Shown piece after piece: positions 52,295-61,889 of a DNA stretch of 64,000 nucleotides. The notes under the pieces are model-generated. The model had not been told where the DNA came from, ran no database searches, and saw only the letters and a program-made list of their open reading frames with translations. Both the position numbers and the translations under genes were made by a program. Position 1 is the first letter of the stretch. Every line of letters starts with the position of its first letter. The stretch comes from Peptococcaceae bacterium (lineage in GTDB: Bacteria; Bacillota; Desulfotomaculia; Desulfotomaculales; JACDOK01), in the NCBI GenBank assembly GCA_017656185.1, contig JACDOK010000010.1, forward strand, positions 1 to 64,000, written 5' to 3'.

Positions 52295-53422
52295 ATGCGG
52301 GTGATGATTACCGGTGGTGGTACCGGCGGGCATATTTATCCCGCCCTGGCCATTGCCAGGGGAGTGATGGAACGCTGGCCCGGGTCTGAAGTACTTTATG
52401 TAGGAACAGATCAGGGTTTGGAAGCGGACATTGTGCCGAGGGCCGGTTTTCCTTTTAAAACCATTCCGGCACAAGGTCTTAAAAGGGCTTTGTCACCGCA
52501 AAATGTTGTGGCTGTTTGGTCGGCTGCAAGAGGATATTTTATTGCCTCCCGTCTTATTCACGAGTGGCGTCCCACCGTGGTTATCGGTACCGGCGGGTAT
52601 GTTTGTGGTCCCGTAATTCTGGCCGCTTCCCGTCAAGGGGTACCCACTATGATCCATGAGCAAAACGCCTTTCCGGGCGTCACTAATCGATTGCTTTCCC
52701 GGTTTACCGATCGTACTGCCATAACCTTTCTCGATGCGGTTAAGTTTTTTCCTAAAAAAGCCCGCATCGTTTTGACCGGGCTGCCGATTCGATCCGAAAT
52801 CCTGTCCGTCCGGAGGGGACAAGCAAGAAAAACTTTAAACCTGTCTTCCGGTGATTTTATGGTATTAAGTTTTGGCGGTAGTCGTGGCGCTTACAGTATC
52901 AATCAAGCGATGATACGGGTAATACAATCTTTGCACCAATACCCGGGATTGCGGCTTTATCACGCTACGGGAAATCGGGATTATAAGAAGTTTATGGCTG
53001 AACTGGCAAAGGGCGGCTTAAAGGTCAACGGACCGGGTGATAAGGTTAAGGTGGAACCTTACTTTTATGAGATCGCCAACCTACTGGCGGCAGCCGATCT
53101 GGTTATTTGTCGCGCCGGCGCGTCCACTATTGCTGAACTAACTGTCCTGGGTCTTCCCAGTATTCTTGTTCCTTTTCCTTATGCTACCGGGAATCATCAA
53201 GAACATAACGCCCGGGCTTTAGCATCGCAAGGGGCGGCCATATTAGTCCACGACCGGGATCTTTCGGGAGAGGTTTTAGTCGGTTATATCAAAGGCCTCA
53301 TGAAAGATCGCTCACGACTGGCACAAATAGCCAAAGCTAGTGCTGCTTTTGGAAAACCGAATGCGCTTGAACATATCCTTGATGTGGTTTCTAACGTCAT
53401 AGTTGAGAGAAATAACCGTTGA
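52295..53422 (+). CDS. murG: UDP-GlcNAc:lipid I GlcNAc transferase
   Basis: 375 residues. GT28 glycosyltransferase that turns lipid I into lipid II. First glycine loop GGGTGGHIYPALAIA, then GTGGYVCGPVILAA, HEQNAFPGVTNRLL, second loop FGGSRGAYSIN and the donor-site ICRAGASTIAELT with PYATGNHQEHNA. The 142-base gap to murC has TTGACA (53436-53441) but no good -10 box. Confidence 0.97.
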   Translation: MRVMITGGGTGGHIYPALAIARGVMERWPGSEVLYVGTDQGLEADIVPRAGFPFKTIPAQGLKRALSPQNVVAVWSAARGYFIASRLIHEWRPTVVIGTGGYVCGPVILAASRQGVPTMIHEQNAFPGVTNRLLSRFTDRTAITFLDAVKFFPKKARIVLTGLPIRSEILSVRRGQARKTLNLSSGDFMVLSFGGSRGAYSINQAMIRVIQSLHQYPGLRLYHATGNRDYKKFMAELAKGGLKVNGPGDKVKVEPYFYEIANLLAAADLVICRAGASTIAELTVLGLPSILVPFPYATGNHQEHNARALASQGAAILVHDRDLSGEVLVGYIKGLMKDRSRLAQIAKASAAFGKPNALEHILDVVSNVIVERNNR

Positions 53423-53565
53423 AGCAAGGATATATTTGACACTATACTTATTCTTAAGTTCTGATTAGCTTATTTTCGGCCTTAATGGGACAAGGGTCGT
53501 AACACCTTTTTAAAACCTTGCATAGTATACTGTGCAGGTGCCCTCGTAGGAAGGAGAGGATGCCG

Positions 53566-54951
53566 ATGTCACTGAATCCCCGGCGTGTCCATTTCGTCGG
53601 TATCGGCGGAGCGGGCATGAGTGCCATTGCACGGGTGCTTTTGGAACTAGGTTATCGGGTTAGCGGTTCGGACCTGAAAAAATCGGCTATTACCGATAAG
53701 CTGCAGGCCCGGGGAGCCAAAGTATTTTATGAACATTCTGCGGCTAATTTGGGGGACGCTGAAATGGTAGTAGTCTCCACAGCGATTCCGGCGGAAAACG
53801 AGGAGGTCGTGGAAGCACGAAGACGTGGTTTACCGGTAATTCCACGGGCCGAAATGCTGGCCAGGTTGATGAAGTACCAGCAGGGCATAGCAATTGCAGG
53901 TGCCCATGGCAAGACAACAACCACCGCGATGATGGCTCTTCTTCTTGAAAAGACAGGATTGGACCCCACCTATATTATTGGAGGCGAGGTAAGCGACTTA
54001 GGGGGTAATGCTAAAGCAGGTGGGGGAGATTACCTGGTAGCGGAAGCAGACGAAAGTGATGGGTCCTTTATGCTTCTCGAGCCGGCCGTAGCCGTAGTGA
54101 CGAATGTAGAGAATGACCATTTGGATTACTACCGGAACATTGAGAATATCCAAAAGGCGTTTCGATCTTTTCTAAACCGCCTTCCCTCAGAAGGTTTGGC
54201 AGTTTTATGCTATGATGACCCATTTTTGCGCGAATTGGCTTCCAAAATCCCTGTTAGGACGATCACCTATGGTTTGGATGAAAATGCCGATTATGTAATA
54301 CGAAACTTCGCACCCAATGGTGTTATCTCCGGAGCGGATATTTACTACTGTAAGGAGAAATTGGGCCGCCTTGAACTGGCGGTTCCGGGTGTACATAACG
54401 TGCTTAATGCAACGGCAGTGGTAGCGGTGGGCCGTTATTTGGGCCTGGAGTTCAATGAGATTGCGCCGGTTTTGAAAACTTTCCGCGGAGTAAAAAGGCG
54501 GTTTCAGCTCATTGGTGAATCCTGTGGTGTCCATATTATTGACGATTATGCTCACCACCCTACCGAAATTAAGGCTACCCTTGCGGCGGCGCGGTACAAG
54601 AAACCCAAAAGGGTGATAGCAGTATTTCAACCTCACCGGTATACACGTACTTTCCACCTCTATAAGGAATTCGGTAAGGCATTTGACGATGCGGACATTG
54701 TGCTCATAAATGAAATTTACAGTGCCGGTGAAAAACCTATTAAAGGTGTAGGGGCCCGGCTTATCGTGGACGCAATTCGTAAGCATGGTCACAAATGCCC
54801 GCAATTGTTTGCTTCTCAGGAAGAATTGGTGACACACCTTATGGGCATTTTAGAACCGGGCGATATGGTCCTGACAATGGGTGCCGGGGATATTTGGCAG
54901 AGTGGTGTAGCTGTCCTGCAAAGGTTGGAAGCAAAAAATGCCGCGATATGA
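53566..54951 (+). CDS. murC: UDP-MurNAc:L-alanine ligase
   Basis: About 461 residues from ATG 53566, best spaced behind AAGGAGAGG; ATG 53560 is possible, and the longer frame from 53518 is unlikely. Adds L-Ala to UDP-MurNAc. Motifs: HFVGIGGAGMSAIA, ATP loop AHGKTTTTAMMALL, NVENDHLDYYRN, and DDYAHHPTEIKATL. Ends overlapping murB by 14 bases. Confidence 0.97.
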   Translation: MSLNPRRVHFVGIGGAGMSAIARVLLELGYRVSGSDLKKSAITDKLQARGAKVFYEHSAANLGDAEMVVVSTAIPAENEEVVEARRRGLPVIPRAEMLARLMKYQQGIAIAGAHGKTTTTAMMALLLEKTGLDPTYIIGGEVSDLGGNAKAGGGDYLVAEADESDGSFMLLEPAVAVVTNVENDHLDYYRNIENIQKAFRSFLNRLPSEGLAVLCYDDPFLRELASKIPVRTITYGLDENADYVIRNFAPNGVISGADIYYCKEKLGRLELAVPGVHNVLNATAVVAVGRYLGLEFNEIAPVLKTFRGVKRRFQLIGESCGVHIIDDYAHHPTEIKATLAAARYKKPKRVIAVFQPHRYTRTFHLYKEFGKAFDDADIVLINEIYSAGEKPIKGVGARLIVDAIRKHGHKCPQLFASQEELVTHLMGILEPGDMVLTMGAGDIWQSGVAVLQRLEAKNAAI

Positions 54952-55840
54952 GGCACTATTTTCGGGTCTCAAGGGTCGTATAGTACGCGATGAACCTTTA
55001 GCCAAACACACAACTTATCGTATCGGCGGCCCTGCCGAGGTGTTTGTGGAACCTTATGGTATTGATGACCTGCAAAGGGTAGTAGCTTATGCTCACTCCC
55101 AAAGCCTGCCGCTGACCGTTATCGGCGCCGGTTCTAACCTGTTAGTCAGTGACCAGGGATTACCCGGTATCGTTGTTAAACTGGGAAAAGGTCTGAGCAG
55201 GATAAGCGTTAATGGTTTTTACATTACTGCCGAAGCGGGGGCACGTTTGTCCCGTATCACCAGTATTGCGTGTGAAAATGGTTTAGGGGGATTAGAGTTT
55301 CTGGCCGGCATTCCTGCTTCCGTCGGGGGTGCTGTAGCGATGAATGCCGGGGCCCATGGCAGTCAGATATCAGATTTTATCAGGTATGTTTCTGTAATCT
55401 GTGAAGATGGTTCCATCGAACAAAGGTGTAAGGATGAAATTGAATTTGGCTACCGCCAAAGTTCATTGCAATCGGAACTGGTTATCATTGCTTCTGCAAC
55501 TTTGGAATGTTTCCCCAAAAGCCCTACCCTAATCAGGGAAGAAACAAAGGCCATATTGGATCGGCGTAAGAGAACCCAGCCTTTGGAATATCCCAGTGCA
55601 GGCAGCGTATTCAAAAACCCGCCGGGTGATACGGCAGGAAGGTTGATTGAAGCTGCCGGGTGTAAGGGTATGTCTGTCGGAGGGGCGCAGGTTTCTCTAA
55701 AACATGCCAATTTTATTGTTAATACGGGAACAGCCAAGGCACGCGATGTAAGAGAGTTAATTGCCAAGGTAAGAGAACGTGTTTATAACAAATTCGGCAT
55801 TCACCTTGAGCTAGAGGTAAAGCTTTTAGGTAAACATTAG
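54938..55840 (+). CDS. murB: UDP-N-acetylenolpyruvoylglucosamine reductase
   Basis: 300 residues. FAD- and NADPH-dependent second step of UDP-MurNAc synthesis. Motifs: HTTYRIGGPAEVFVEP, VIGAGSNLLVSDQGLPG, FLAGIPASVGGAVAMNAGA, and the catalytic YPSAGSVFKNP (Ser proton donor). No loop-and-helix insert of the E. coli type, so type II. Ends IHLELEVKLLG. Confidence 0.97.
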   Translation: MPRYEALFSGLKGRIVRDEPLAKHTTYRIGGPAEVFVEPYGIDDLQRVVAYAHSQSLPLTVIGAGSNLLVSDQGLPGIVVKLGKGLSRISVNGFYITAEAGARLSRITSIACENGLGGLEFLAGIPASVGGAVAMNAGAHGSQISDFIRYVSVICEDGSIEQRCKDEIEFGYRQSSLQSELVIIASATLECFPKSPTLIREETKAILDRRKRTQPLEYPSAGSVFKNPPGDTAGRLIEAAGCKGMSVGGAQVSLKHANFIVNTGTAKARDVRELIAKVRERVYNKFGIHLELEVKLLGKH

Positions 55841-55852
55841 GCGGGGTGACCT

Positions 55853-57106
55853 ATGGATCGGATTATCATCAATGGAGGAAACCGCCTAAAGGGCGTAATC
55901 AATGTTAGCGGAGCCAAGAATGCCGTTCTTCCCATTTTGGGGGCCAGCCTCTTATGTCCCGGCATAAATGTTATTTACGATGTCCCAAGCCTTAAAGACG
56001 TTGAGGTTATGAGCAGCCTGCTGGAGTATCTTGGTGCTTCTGTCTCCAGAAATGGTAAAATCATAACGGTGGACACATCCAACGTGGAAGCGCGTGATGT
56101 ATCCGAAGAGTTAATGCGCCGTATGCGCGCTTCAAATCTGGTATTAGGCCCGCTCTTGGGTCGTTTTGGTAAGGTGCGGATTTCGCAACCAGGTGGCTGT
56201 AATATCGGATCACGACCGATGGATCTGCACCTGAAGGGTATTCGTGCCCTTGGAGCCAGTATCAAGGAACAGTGGGGATATATTACTGCGGAAGCCGGCC
56301 GCCTTGTAGGGAGTGAAATACATCTTGATGTTCCTAGTGTAGGTGCTACAGAAAACATTATAATGGCGGCTGTATTAGCAAAAGGTGAAACTATAATATA
56401 TAACGCCGCCCGGGAACCTGAAATTGTAGACCTGCAAACGTTTCTCAATAAGGCGGGAGCCTGTATAAAGGGGGCGGGAACATCAGTAATTCGTATTAAA
56501 GGAGTTGGCAGCTTACACCCCTGTAAACACCGTGTTATACCAGATCGTATTGAAGCAGGTACCCACATGGTGGCGGCGGCTATCACGAACGGGGATATTA
56601 CCATTCAAAACGTTATTACTGAACATATCGAACCAATGGTAGCCAAGTTAAGGGAAGCGGGTATAGACGTTGAGATGGAAAATAATACGGTGCATGTACG
56701 TGCTACGGGAAAAAGATATGCTATCGATATCAGAACGATGCCATACCCGGGGTTCCCAACTGATATGCAACCCCAGATGACGGCCCTTTTAAGTGTAACA
56801 CCAGGAACCAGTCTTATAACAGAAAACATCTTTGAAAATCGCTTTAAGCACGTACCGGAATTACACCGTATGGGAGCTGATATTAAGGTTGAAAGTCGTA
56901 CGGCTGTTGTATGCGGAGTAAAAAAACTAAGCGGTGCTACGGTTAGAGCAACCGATTTGCGAGCAGGAGCGGCTTTGGTTTTGGCCGGTTTGGCGGCAGA
57001 AGGTACCACGGTGATAGAATGTCCCGAGCACATTGACCGGGGATACGAAAATCTAGAAGAGAAATACAGGCAGTTGGGGGCGGATATTTACAGGGAGCGG
57101 GTCTAG
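55853..57106 (+). CDS. murA: UDP-N-acetylglucosamine 1-carboxyvinyltransferase
   Basis: 417 residues. First committed step of peptidoglycan synthesis: transfers enolpyruvate from PEP to UDP-GlcNAc. INGGNRLKGVINVSGAKNAV at the N-terminus, catalytic Cys (fosfomycin target) in QPGGCNIGSRPMDLHL, and MPYPGFPTDMQPQ. A terminator overlaps its last codons. Confidence 0.97.
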   Translation: MDRIIINGGNRLKGVINVSGAKNAVLPILGASLLCPGINVIYDVPSLKDVEVMSSLLEYLGASVSRNGKIITVDTSNVEARDVSEELMRRMRASNLVLGPLLGRFGKVRISQPGGCNIGSRPMDLHLKGIRALGASIKEQWGYITAEAGRLVGSEIHLDVPSVGATENIIMAAVLAKGETIIYNAAREPEIVDLQTFLNKAGACIKGAGTSVIRIKGVGSLHPCKHRVIPDRIEAGTHMVAAAITNGDITIQNVITEHIEPMVAKLREAGIDVEMENNTVHVRATGKRYAIDIRTMPYPGFPTDMQPQMTALLSVTPGTSLITENIFENRFKHVPELHRMGADIKVESRTAVVCGVKKLSGATVRATDLRAGAALVLAGLAAEGTTVIECPEHIDRGYENLEEKYRQLGADIYRERV

Positions 57107-57128
57107 GCACGCTCCCTTATTTATTTTG
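57093..57128 (+). terminator. terminator overlapping the murA stop
   Basis: GGGAGCG (57093-57099) and CGCTCCC (57110-57116) form a 7-bp stem around the TAG stop codon (57104-57106), followed by TTATTTATTTT. Probably partial, since ftsQ follows 25 bases later. Confidence 0.65.
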
Positions 57129-57153
57129 GACAAGTAGTTTGCTTAAGGATATA

Positions 57154-57891
57154 ATGGTTGTGAAAAGTAAGGGGGATCAGGAGTTGTCATCCAAAAGACT
57201 GAACTATTGGGAAACAGCTTTTTTCCTATTTGTAATAGCAATAGCGGCATTTATCCTGGTACGATCCCCTCTGTTTGAAATTCAAGCCTTGGTGGTTAAG
57301 GGTAACCGCCTTCTTACCAAGGAAGAAATTTGCGCGGCAGCAGCCATAGTTAAAGGGACGCATATATTCAAAACAAAGCTGGCAGCGGCTGAAAAGAGGG
57401 TCGAAGCCCTGCCTCTCGTTAAAGACGCCGAAGTGCACCGGGATCTGCCCTCTACCGTTGTTATAAGTGTTCGCGAACGGCAGCCTTTGGCCCTGGTGTA
57501 TATCGATGGGGCCTTCTGGGAAGTTGATGAAGAAGGAATTCCTTTACGGAAAGCAGAACTTATCAGTCAGGAACTACCAGTTATTACCGGAATAACTGTT
57601 GATCAACCAGATTTTAACAGGCTGCTGGAAGTTGCATCGGCAGTTCCTACTGAACTCAGAACTGAACTCTCCGAAATTCATATCAATGCCGATGATGAGA
57701 TTAGTGTCTTTACCATTGACGGCATTGAAGTACGCTTAGGACAGGCTGAGGCCCTGGAAAATCAGATTTTGGTAATGCGTGAAGTTTTACGGCAGATAAG
57801 ACAGAACGGGCAAAGGGTACTCTACATTGATTTAGTTGATCCAGATGATGCGGTAATAAAATACCAAGGGGGTGGTGAAATTGCGCATTAG
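57154..57891 (+). CDS. ftsQ: cell division protein FtsQ/DivIB
   Basis: About 245 residues from ATG 57154 (SD TAAGGA); TTG 57184 behind AAGGGGGA is an equal candidate. One transmembrane helix (AFFLFVIAIAAFILVR) followed by a POTRA domain (FEIQALVVKGNRLLTKEEIC) and the FtsQ/DivIB domain (VHRDLPSTVVISVRERQPLA). Scaffold of the FtsQ-FtsL-DivIC complex at the septum. Confidence 0.92.
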   Translation: MVVKSKGDQELSSKRLNYWETAFFLFVIAIAAFILVRSPLFEIQALVVKGNRLLTKEEICAAAAIVKGTHIFKTKLAAAEKRVEALPLVKDAEVHRDLPSTVVISVRERQPLALVYIDGAFWEVDEEGIPLRKAELISQELPVITGITVDQPDFNRLLEVASAVPTELRTELSEIHINADDEISVFTIDGIEVRLGQAEALENQILVMREVLRQIRQNGQRVLYIDLVDPDDAVIKYQGGGEIAH

Positions 57892-58606
57892 AGGCTTTCA
57901 CTGGGCCATAGTTGTTGTAGGTATTGCCCTCGGACTAATGCTGACCACCCAGTTTCGTATTAATATCGAGCATCAACGCAATGTGACTATTCAACGAGTT
58001 ACCCAGTTGGCATCCGAAGTAGAAAAGGCACGCCAGAAGCATGATGCTTTGAAAAATCGAGTCGATGAATTACGCGAGGAGCTGGATCAAATTACGAGCA
58101 GTCCGCAATTAGCACAATTGCGTCAAAAAGTTGAAGTCACCCGCTTACAAGCCGGTTTGGCGCCGGTATGCGGGCCGGGAGTGGAAGTTGTTCTTAAGGA
58201 TAGTGAAATACCGATACAACCGGGACAGGACCCTAACTTATATGTGCTGCATGATGAGGATTTACTCAGAGTGGTAAATGAACTGCGCGCCGCCGGGGCA
58301 GAGGCTCTTGCCATTAATGGTGAACGGTTACTAGCGACAAGTGAAATACGTTGTATTGGCCCGACGGTTCTGGTCAATAAAACACGGAGATTGGTGCCTC
58401 CCTTTGTCATTAGTGCGATCGGTAACCCCGAAACTATGATAAAGGCTCTTGAAATGCCGGGTGGTGTACTGGATATCTTGGGTTTTTGGGGTATCAGAGC
58501 CGATGTTAAGAAAGTTCCCGAGATAGTTATTCCGGCATATTCAGGAAGCACTACTTTGGAATATGCCTCCCCATTAACCAACGAAGGCGGTGATGGGGTT
58601 GAATAG
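57881..58606 (+). CDS. DUF881 protein (YlxW/YlxX family), first copy
   Basis: About 241 residues from TTG 57881, behind AAGGGGGT; GTG 57872 and 57875 lie within that ribosome site. One N-terminal transmembrane helix (AIVVVGIALGLMLTTQF), a coiled coil (residues about 35-80), then the DUF881 domain with GPGVEVVLKDSE, LRVVNELRAAGAEALAINGERL and the pair ATSEIRCIGPTVLVN. Function unknown; in Bacillus ylxW/ylxX lie between divIB and sbp, as here. Overlaps ftsQ and the second copy. Confidence 0.88.
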   Translation: MRIRGFHWAIVVVGIALGLMLTTQFRINIEHQRNVTIQRVTQLASEVEKARQKHDALKNRVDELREELDQITSSPQLAQLRQKVEVTRLQAGLAPVCGPGVEVVLKDSEIPIQPGQDPNLYVLHDEDLLRVVNELRAAGAEALAINGERLLATSEIRCIGPTVLVNKTRRLVPPFVISAIGNPETMIKALEMPGGVLDILGFWGIRADVKKVPEIVIPAYSGSTTLEYASPLTNEGGDGVE

Positions 58607-59315
58607 GTGGCACCTTTTGTCTCTTACCATGGTAACCGTGGTTCTTGGGGTCTTACTGGCGGTGCAGTTGCGTTCCACTGAACCTCCGGAAGACACAACC
58701 ATGTCCATAGACCGTGCCCAAGTCTTAACCCAGGAACTACAGGTGCTTGCAAAGGAACAAAATAGTCTTAAGGCTGAGATTGAGGATTTGGAACAAGCCA
58801 TCGCTTCGGCTACCCAGGGTAACGAGCAAGCGAAAAAGGCATTACAAAGTGAAATCGCTAAAAACAAGATTATAGCGGGAATTACTCCGGTTGTAGGCCC
58901 CGGGGTTATAGTGACGCTTTCGGATTTTCCCCGGCAGGAACCCCCGGAGTCCAATCCTCAATTGTTTGCCGTACGGGACGTTGATATTTTGCGTGTGGTT
59001 AACGATCTTCGCAGCGCCGGTGCGGAAGCAATTGCCGTTAACGGGCAGCGTCTTATAAGTACCAGTGAAATCAGGGCGGCGGGGGCATTTATTAACGTCA
59101 ATCTGACCCCGGTCGCTTCTCCTTACGTAATTAAAGCTATTGGGGATCCTGAAGAGTTAAAGAATCTATTGGAAATGTCCGGTGGCCTGGCGGAAACTTT
59201 GCGCAGTTGGGGAATCGGAGTTGAAATCGAGATGGCAGACCGCGTGGAAATACCTGGGTATCAAGGTGCACGCTTTGAATATGCCCGGCCAATGGCGAAG
59301 GACGGAAGGGGATAA
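58593..59315 (+). CDS. DUF881 protein (YlxW/YlxX family), second copy
   Basis: About 240 residues from ATG 58593 (GTG 58590 and TTG 58599 possible). Same layout as the preceding gene: transmembrane helix (LLSLTMVTVVLGVLLAVQL), coiled coil (residues about 45-90), DUF881 domain with GPGVIVTLSDFP, LRVVNDLRSAGAEAIAVNGQRL and STSEIRAAGAFINVN. The two copies are diverged duplicates and could form a heterodimer through their coiled coils. Overlap with the first gene supports joint translation. Confidence 0.88.
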   Translation: MGLNRWHLLSLTMVTVVLGVLLAVQLRSTEPPEDTTMSIDRAQVLTQELQVLAKEQNSLKAEIEDLEQAIASATQGNEQAKKALQSEIAKNKIIAGITPVVGPGVIVTLSDFPRQEPPESNPQLFAVRDVDILRVVNDLRSAGAEAIAVNGQRLISTSEIRAAGAFINVNLTPVASPYVIKAIGDPEELKNLLEMSGGLAETLRSWGIGVEIEMADRVEIPGYQGARFEYARPMAKDGRG

Positions 59316-59321
59316 GAATTA

Positions 59322-59663
59322 ATGTGGACCAGTATTTGGTTGGCTATTTTAGGTTTGATAGTAGGAATTGGCATAGGACTTAACATGCCTTTGTTTGTAC
59401 CTCCTGTGTACAGCAAATATTTGGGGATAGCCACCCTGGCAGCTTTGGATTCTGTGTTCGGCGGCATCCGGGCTGCCATAAGCGAAAGATTTGACAATGT
59501 TGTGTTTCTCTCCGGATTTATAGGAAACGCGTTAGTTGCTGCCGTTTTGGTTTATATAGGTGACCGTTTGGGAGTAGAAATATATATTGCGGCCATAGTC
59601 GCCTTCGGTGTTAGGTTATTCCATAACTTGGCAGCAATTCGGCGAAGATTGGTTGGGAAATAA
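59322..59663 (+). CDS. sbp: small basic protein Sbp (DUF1290)
   Basis: 113 residues with three hydrophobic segments (IWLAILGLIVGIGIGLNMP, FLSGFIGNALVAAVLVYIG and IYIAAIVAFGVRLF) and the family block PPVYSKYLGIATLAALDSVFGG (in two parts PPVYSKYLG and IATLAALDSVFGGIRA). Matches Bacillus Sbp. Function unknown. Followed by ftsZ without an ftsA gene in between. Confidence 0.9.
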   Translation: MWTSIWLAILGLIVGIGIGLNMPLFVPPVYSKYLGIATLAALDSVFGGIRAAISERFDNVVFLSGFIGNALVAAVLVYIGDRLGVEIYIAAIVAFGVRLFHNLAAIRRRLVGK

Positions 59664-59759
59664 TTATTGAATTCCAAAAGGGGTTTACGTTTAGATGTTG
59701 AATTTTACAGTTTAAGTTAGTTATGGCAGCCGTGCCAGTGTCGGAAGGGGGACAAAATA

Positions 59760-60806
59760 GTGATTGAACTAGAAATGGAATCAGAAAGCTTGGCTATTAT
59801 AAAGGTCATAGGGGTTGGCGGCGGCGGGAACAACGCTGTGAACAGAATGATCAGCGCGGGGCTTAAAGGTGTTGAGTTCATTGCTATTAATACCGATGCG
59901 CAGGCTCTGGAAATGTCCCTATGCAATCAGAAAATACAAATCGGCAGCAAGTTGACAAAAGGTTTAGGTGCCGGAGGCAACCCTGAAATTGGCGAAAAGG
60001 CTGCTGAAGAAAGCCGCGACGATATTCTGCAGGCGCTTGAAGGTGCAGATATGGTGTTTGTTACCGCCGGTATGGGGGGCGGCACGGGAACGGGCGCAGC
60101 CCCTGTTGTCGCGGAAATTGCCAGGGAAATGGGTGCTTTGACGGTTGGGGTGGTTACCAGACCATTCACCTTTGAAGGGCGCAAGCGGTATCAACAGGCC
60201 GACAGGGGTATTGCCAAGTTGCGGGAGTGTGTTGATACGCTGATTACCATTCCCAATGATAAATTGCTGCAGGTTATTGAAAAAAATACTTCTATTGTCG
60301 AGGCCTTTCGTATTGCGGACGATGTGCTGCGCCAAGGGGTGCAGGGTATTTCTGATTTGATTGCCGTGCCTGGCCTAATCAACCTTGATTTTGCCGACGT
60401 TAAGACCATTATGAAGGATACCGGTTCGGCCTTAATGGGTATTGGTACTGCTCAGGGTGAGGGCAGGGCGGCGGAAGCGGCCAGAATGGCAATATCAAGC
60501 CCTCTTTTGGAAACATCCGTAGAGGGGGCCCAAGGAGTATTGTTGAACATTACGGGTGGGACTTCCCTGGGGCTTTTCGAGGTTAACGAGGCGGCAGAAA
60601 TAATCGCTCAGGCAGTTGATCCCGACGCCAATATTATCTTTGGAGCCGTTATTGACGAGACGTTGAATGATGAGGTGTGTGTTACGGTGATAGCCACCGG
60701 TTTCGAAACCAAAGCGGAACAGGAAAAAGATAAACCGTTTGAGATCAAACCCTTCACCAACCACGATGATCTTGAGATCCCCGCTTTCTTGCGCAGGCGT
60801 GGATAG
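59760..60806 (+). CDS. ftsZ: cell division protein FtsZ
   Basis: 348 residues, GTG start after GGAAGGGGG. Tubulin-like GTPase that forms the Z-ring. N-terminal [18 protein letters not shown], the tubulin signature [10 protein letters not shown] (about 104-113), T7 loop [11 protein letters not shown] and a short linker to the conserved C-terminal peptide [13 protein letters not shown], which binds partners such as SepF, FtsA, MinC and ZapA. The linker is short (about 15 residues). Confidence 0.98.
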   Translation: MIELEMESESLAIIKVIGVGGGGNNAVNRMISAGLKGVEFIAINTDAQALEMSLCNQKIQIGSKLTKGLGAGGNPEIGEKAAEESRDDILQALEGADMVFVTAGMGGGTGTGAAPVVAEIAREMGALTVGVVTRPFTFEGRKRYQQADRGIAKLRECVDTLITIPNDKLLQVIEKNTSIVEAFRIADDVLRQGVQGISDLIAVPGLINLDFADVKTIMKDTGSALMGIGTAQGEGRAAEAARMAISSPLLETSVEGAQGVLLNITGGTSLGLFEVNEAAEIIAQAVDPDANIIFGAVIDETLNDEVCVTVIATGFETKAEQEKDKPFEIKPFTNHDDLEIPAFLRRRG

Positions 60807-60861
60807 ACGAAAAGCGATAAAATTATACTTTCCGGCAGGACAGACAACGACAACTTTTGAA

Positions 60862-60898
60862 AACCCTGGTTAGTTATAATGTTAACCAGGGTTTTTTA
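60862..60898 (+). terminator. terminator after ftsZ
   Basis: AACCCTGGTTA (60862-60872) and TAACCAGGGTT (60883-60893) form an 11-bp perfect stem with a ten-base loop running into TTTTTT. It ends the dcw transcript. Confidence 0.95.
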
Positions 60899-60956
60899 AT
60901 TATGTCATAGGTATCCATTAAAGGTAATATATATATTCAAAACTGGGGGCGAAGGC

Positions 60957-61877
60957 GTGTCCTATACCATATATCTGGACGAAGTATTTTTAGGGAATTT
61001 GGTAATGGACTACGCCATTCTTTGGTTGACGGCAAGGATTGGATTATTCAAGACTTCTTGGATCCGACTAGGTACTGCGGCTATGTTAGGCGCCCTGTAT
61101 GCAACTGTCTTCTTTTTACCCTTTGGTATATATTTAACTCCAATTTATGTCAAAATAGTTTTCTCACTATTAATGCTGGTAGTTGCCTTCGCGCTTTCAT
61201 CCCCGCGTGGCTTGATACGTGCAGCCGTCTATTTCTATTTATCGTCTTTTGGGGTTGGAGGATTTATTTTTGGTTTGAGCTATCTTTTTTATAATGACAG
61301 CGTCCATAAAACCAGTTCTTTTGCTATGCCGCAAAACTATACCTGGCCGGAGGTCCCCTTAGCTTTAGTTGTGATTTGGCTGGTAGGGCGAGCGGGAGGG
61401 GCTTATCTGAAACGGCGGTGGGGTAAAGCGCTTTTAAAGTTACCGGTTACTATATTCGTGAGTAATAAACACCGGAACGTAAATGCTTTGCTGGATACTG
61501 GTAACCAACTAAGCGATCCGGTAACGGGTTATCCCGTGATTGTGGCTGAGTACGATGCCATTGCACCATTACTGCCACCTGAAGCCCGCGATCTTTATGA
61601 AAAGGATCAGCAAATTGACTTGGAAGCGGTCCTGGCAACCGTTAAAGAAAATGATTGGTCAACCAGGTTACGTGTTATTCCCTACCAATCTTTGGGGTGT
61701 ACGGGGGGTTTGTTGTTGGGTTTCCGGCCCGACCGGATTGAAATCGATTATGACCGTCAAAGGGTTTGCACCAAGAATGTCGTTGTCGCTGTTTATCATA
61801 AACAATTGAGCCCGGAGTCATCTTATAATGCTCTTTTAAACCCGTGTCTATTAGAAACACCCACGGGTTTATGTTAA
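60957..61877 (+). CDS. spoIIGA: sporulation sigma-E factor-processing protease SpoIIGA
   Basis: 306 residues, GTG start. Membrane aspartic protease that removes the pro-sequence of sigma-E once signalled by SpoIIR. Five N-terminal transmembrane segments, then a C-terminal domain with the aspartic-protease motif LLDTGNQLSDPVTGYPV (about residues 180-196). In Bacillus it is induced by phosphorylated Spo0A; I find no clear 0A box in the upstream 60 bases. Six bases before the sigE reading frame. Confidence 0.93.
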   Translation: MSYTIYLDEVFLGNLVMDYAILWLTARIGLFKTSWIRLGTAAMLGALYATVFFLPFGIYLTPIYVKIVFSLLMLVVAFALSSPRGLIRAAVYFYLSSFGVGGFIFGLSYLFYNDSVHKTSSFAMPQNYTWPEVPLALVVIWLVGRAGGAYLKRRWGKALLKLPVTIFVSNKHRNVNALLDTGNQLSDPVTGYPVIVAEYDAIAPLLPPEARDLYEKDQQIDLEAVLATVKENDWSTRLRVIPYQSLGCTGGLLLGFRPDRIEIDYDRQRVCTKNVVVAVYHKQLSPESSYNALLNPCLLETPTGLC

Positions 61878-61889
61878 GGGGGATTGGGA

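Noticed and set aside
53436-53531. Promoter in the murG-murC gap
   Set aside because: TTGACA at 53436 and TATACT at 53526 are each alone; neither has a partner box at a usable distance.
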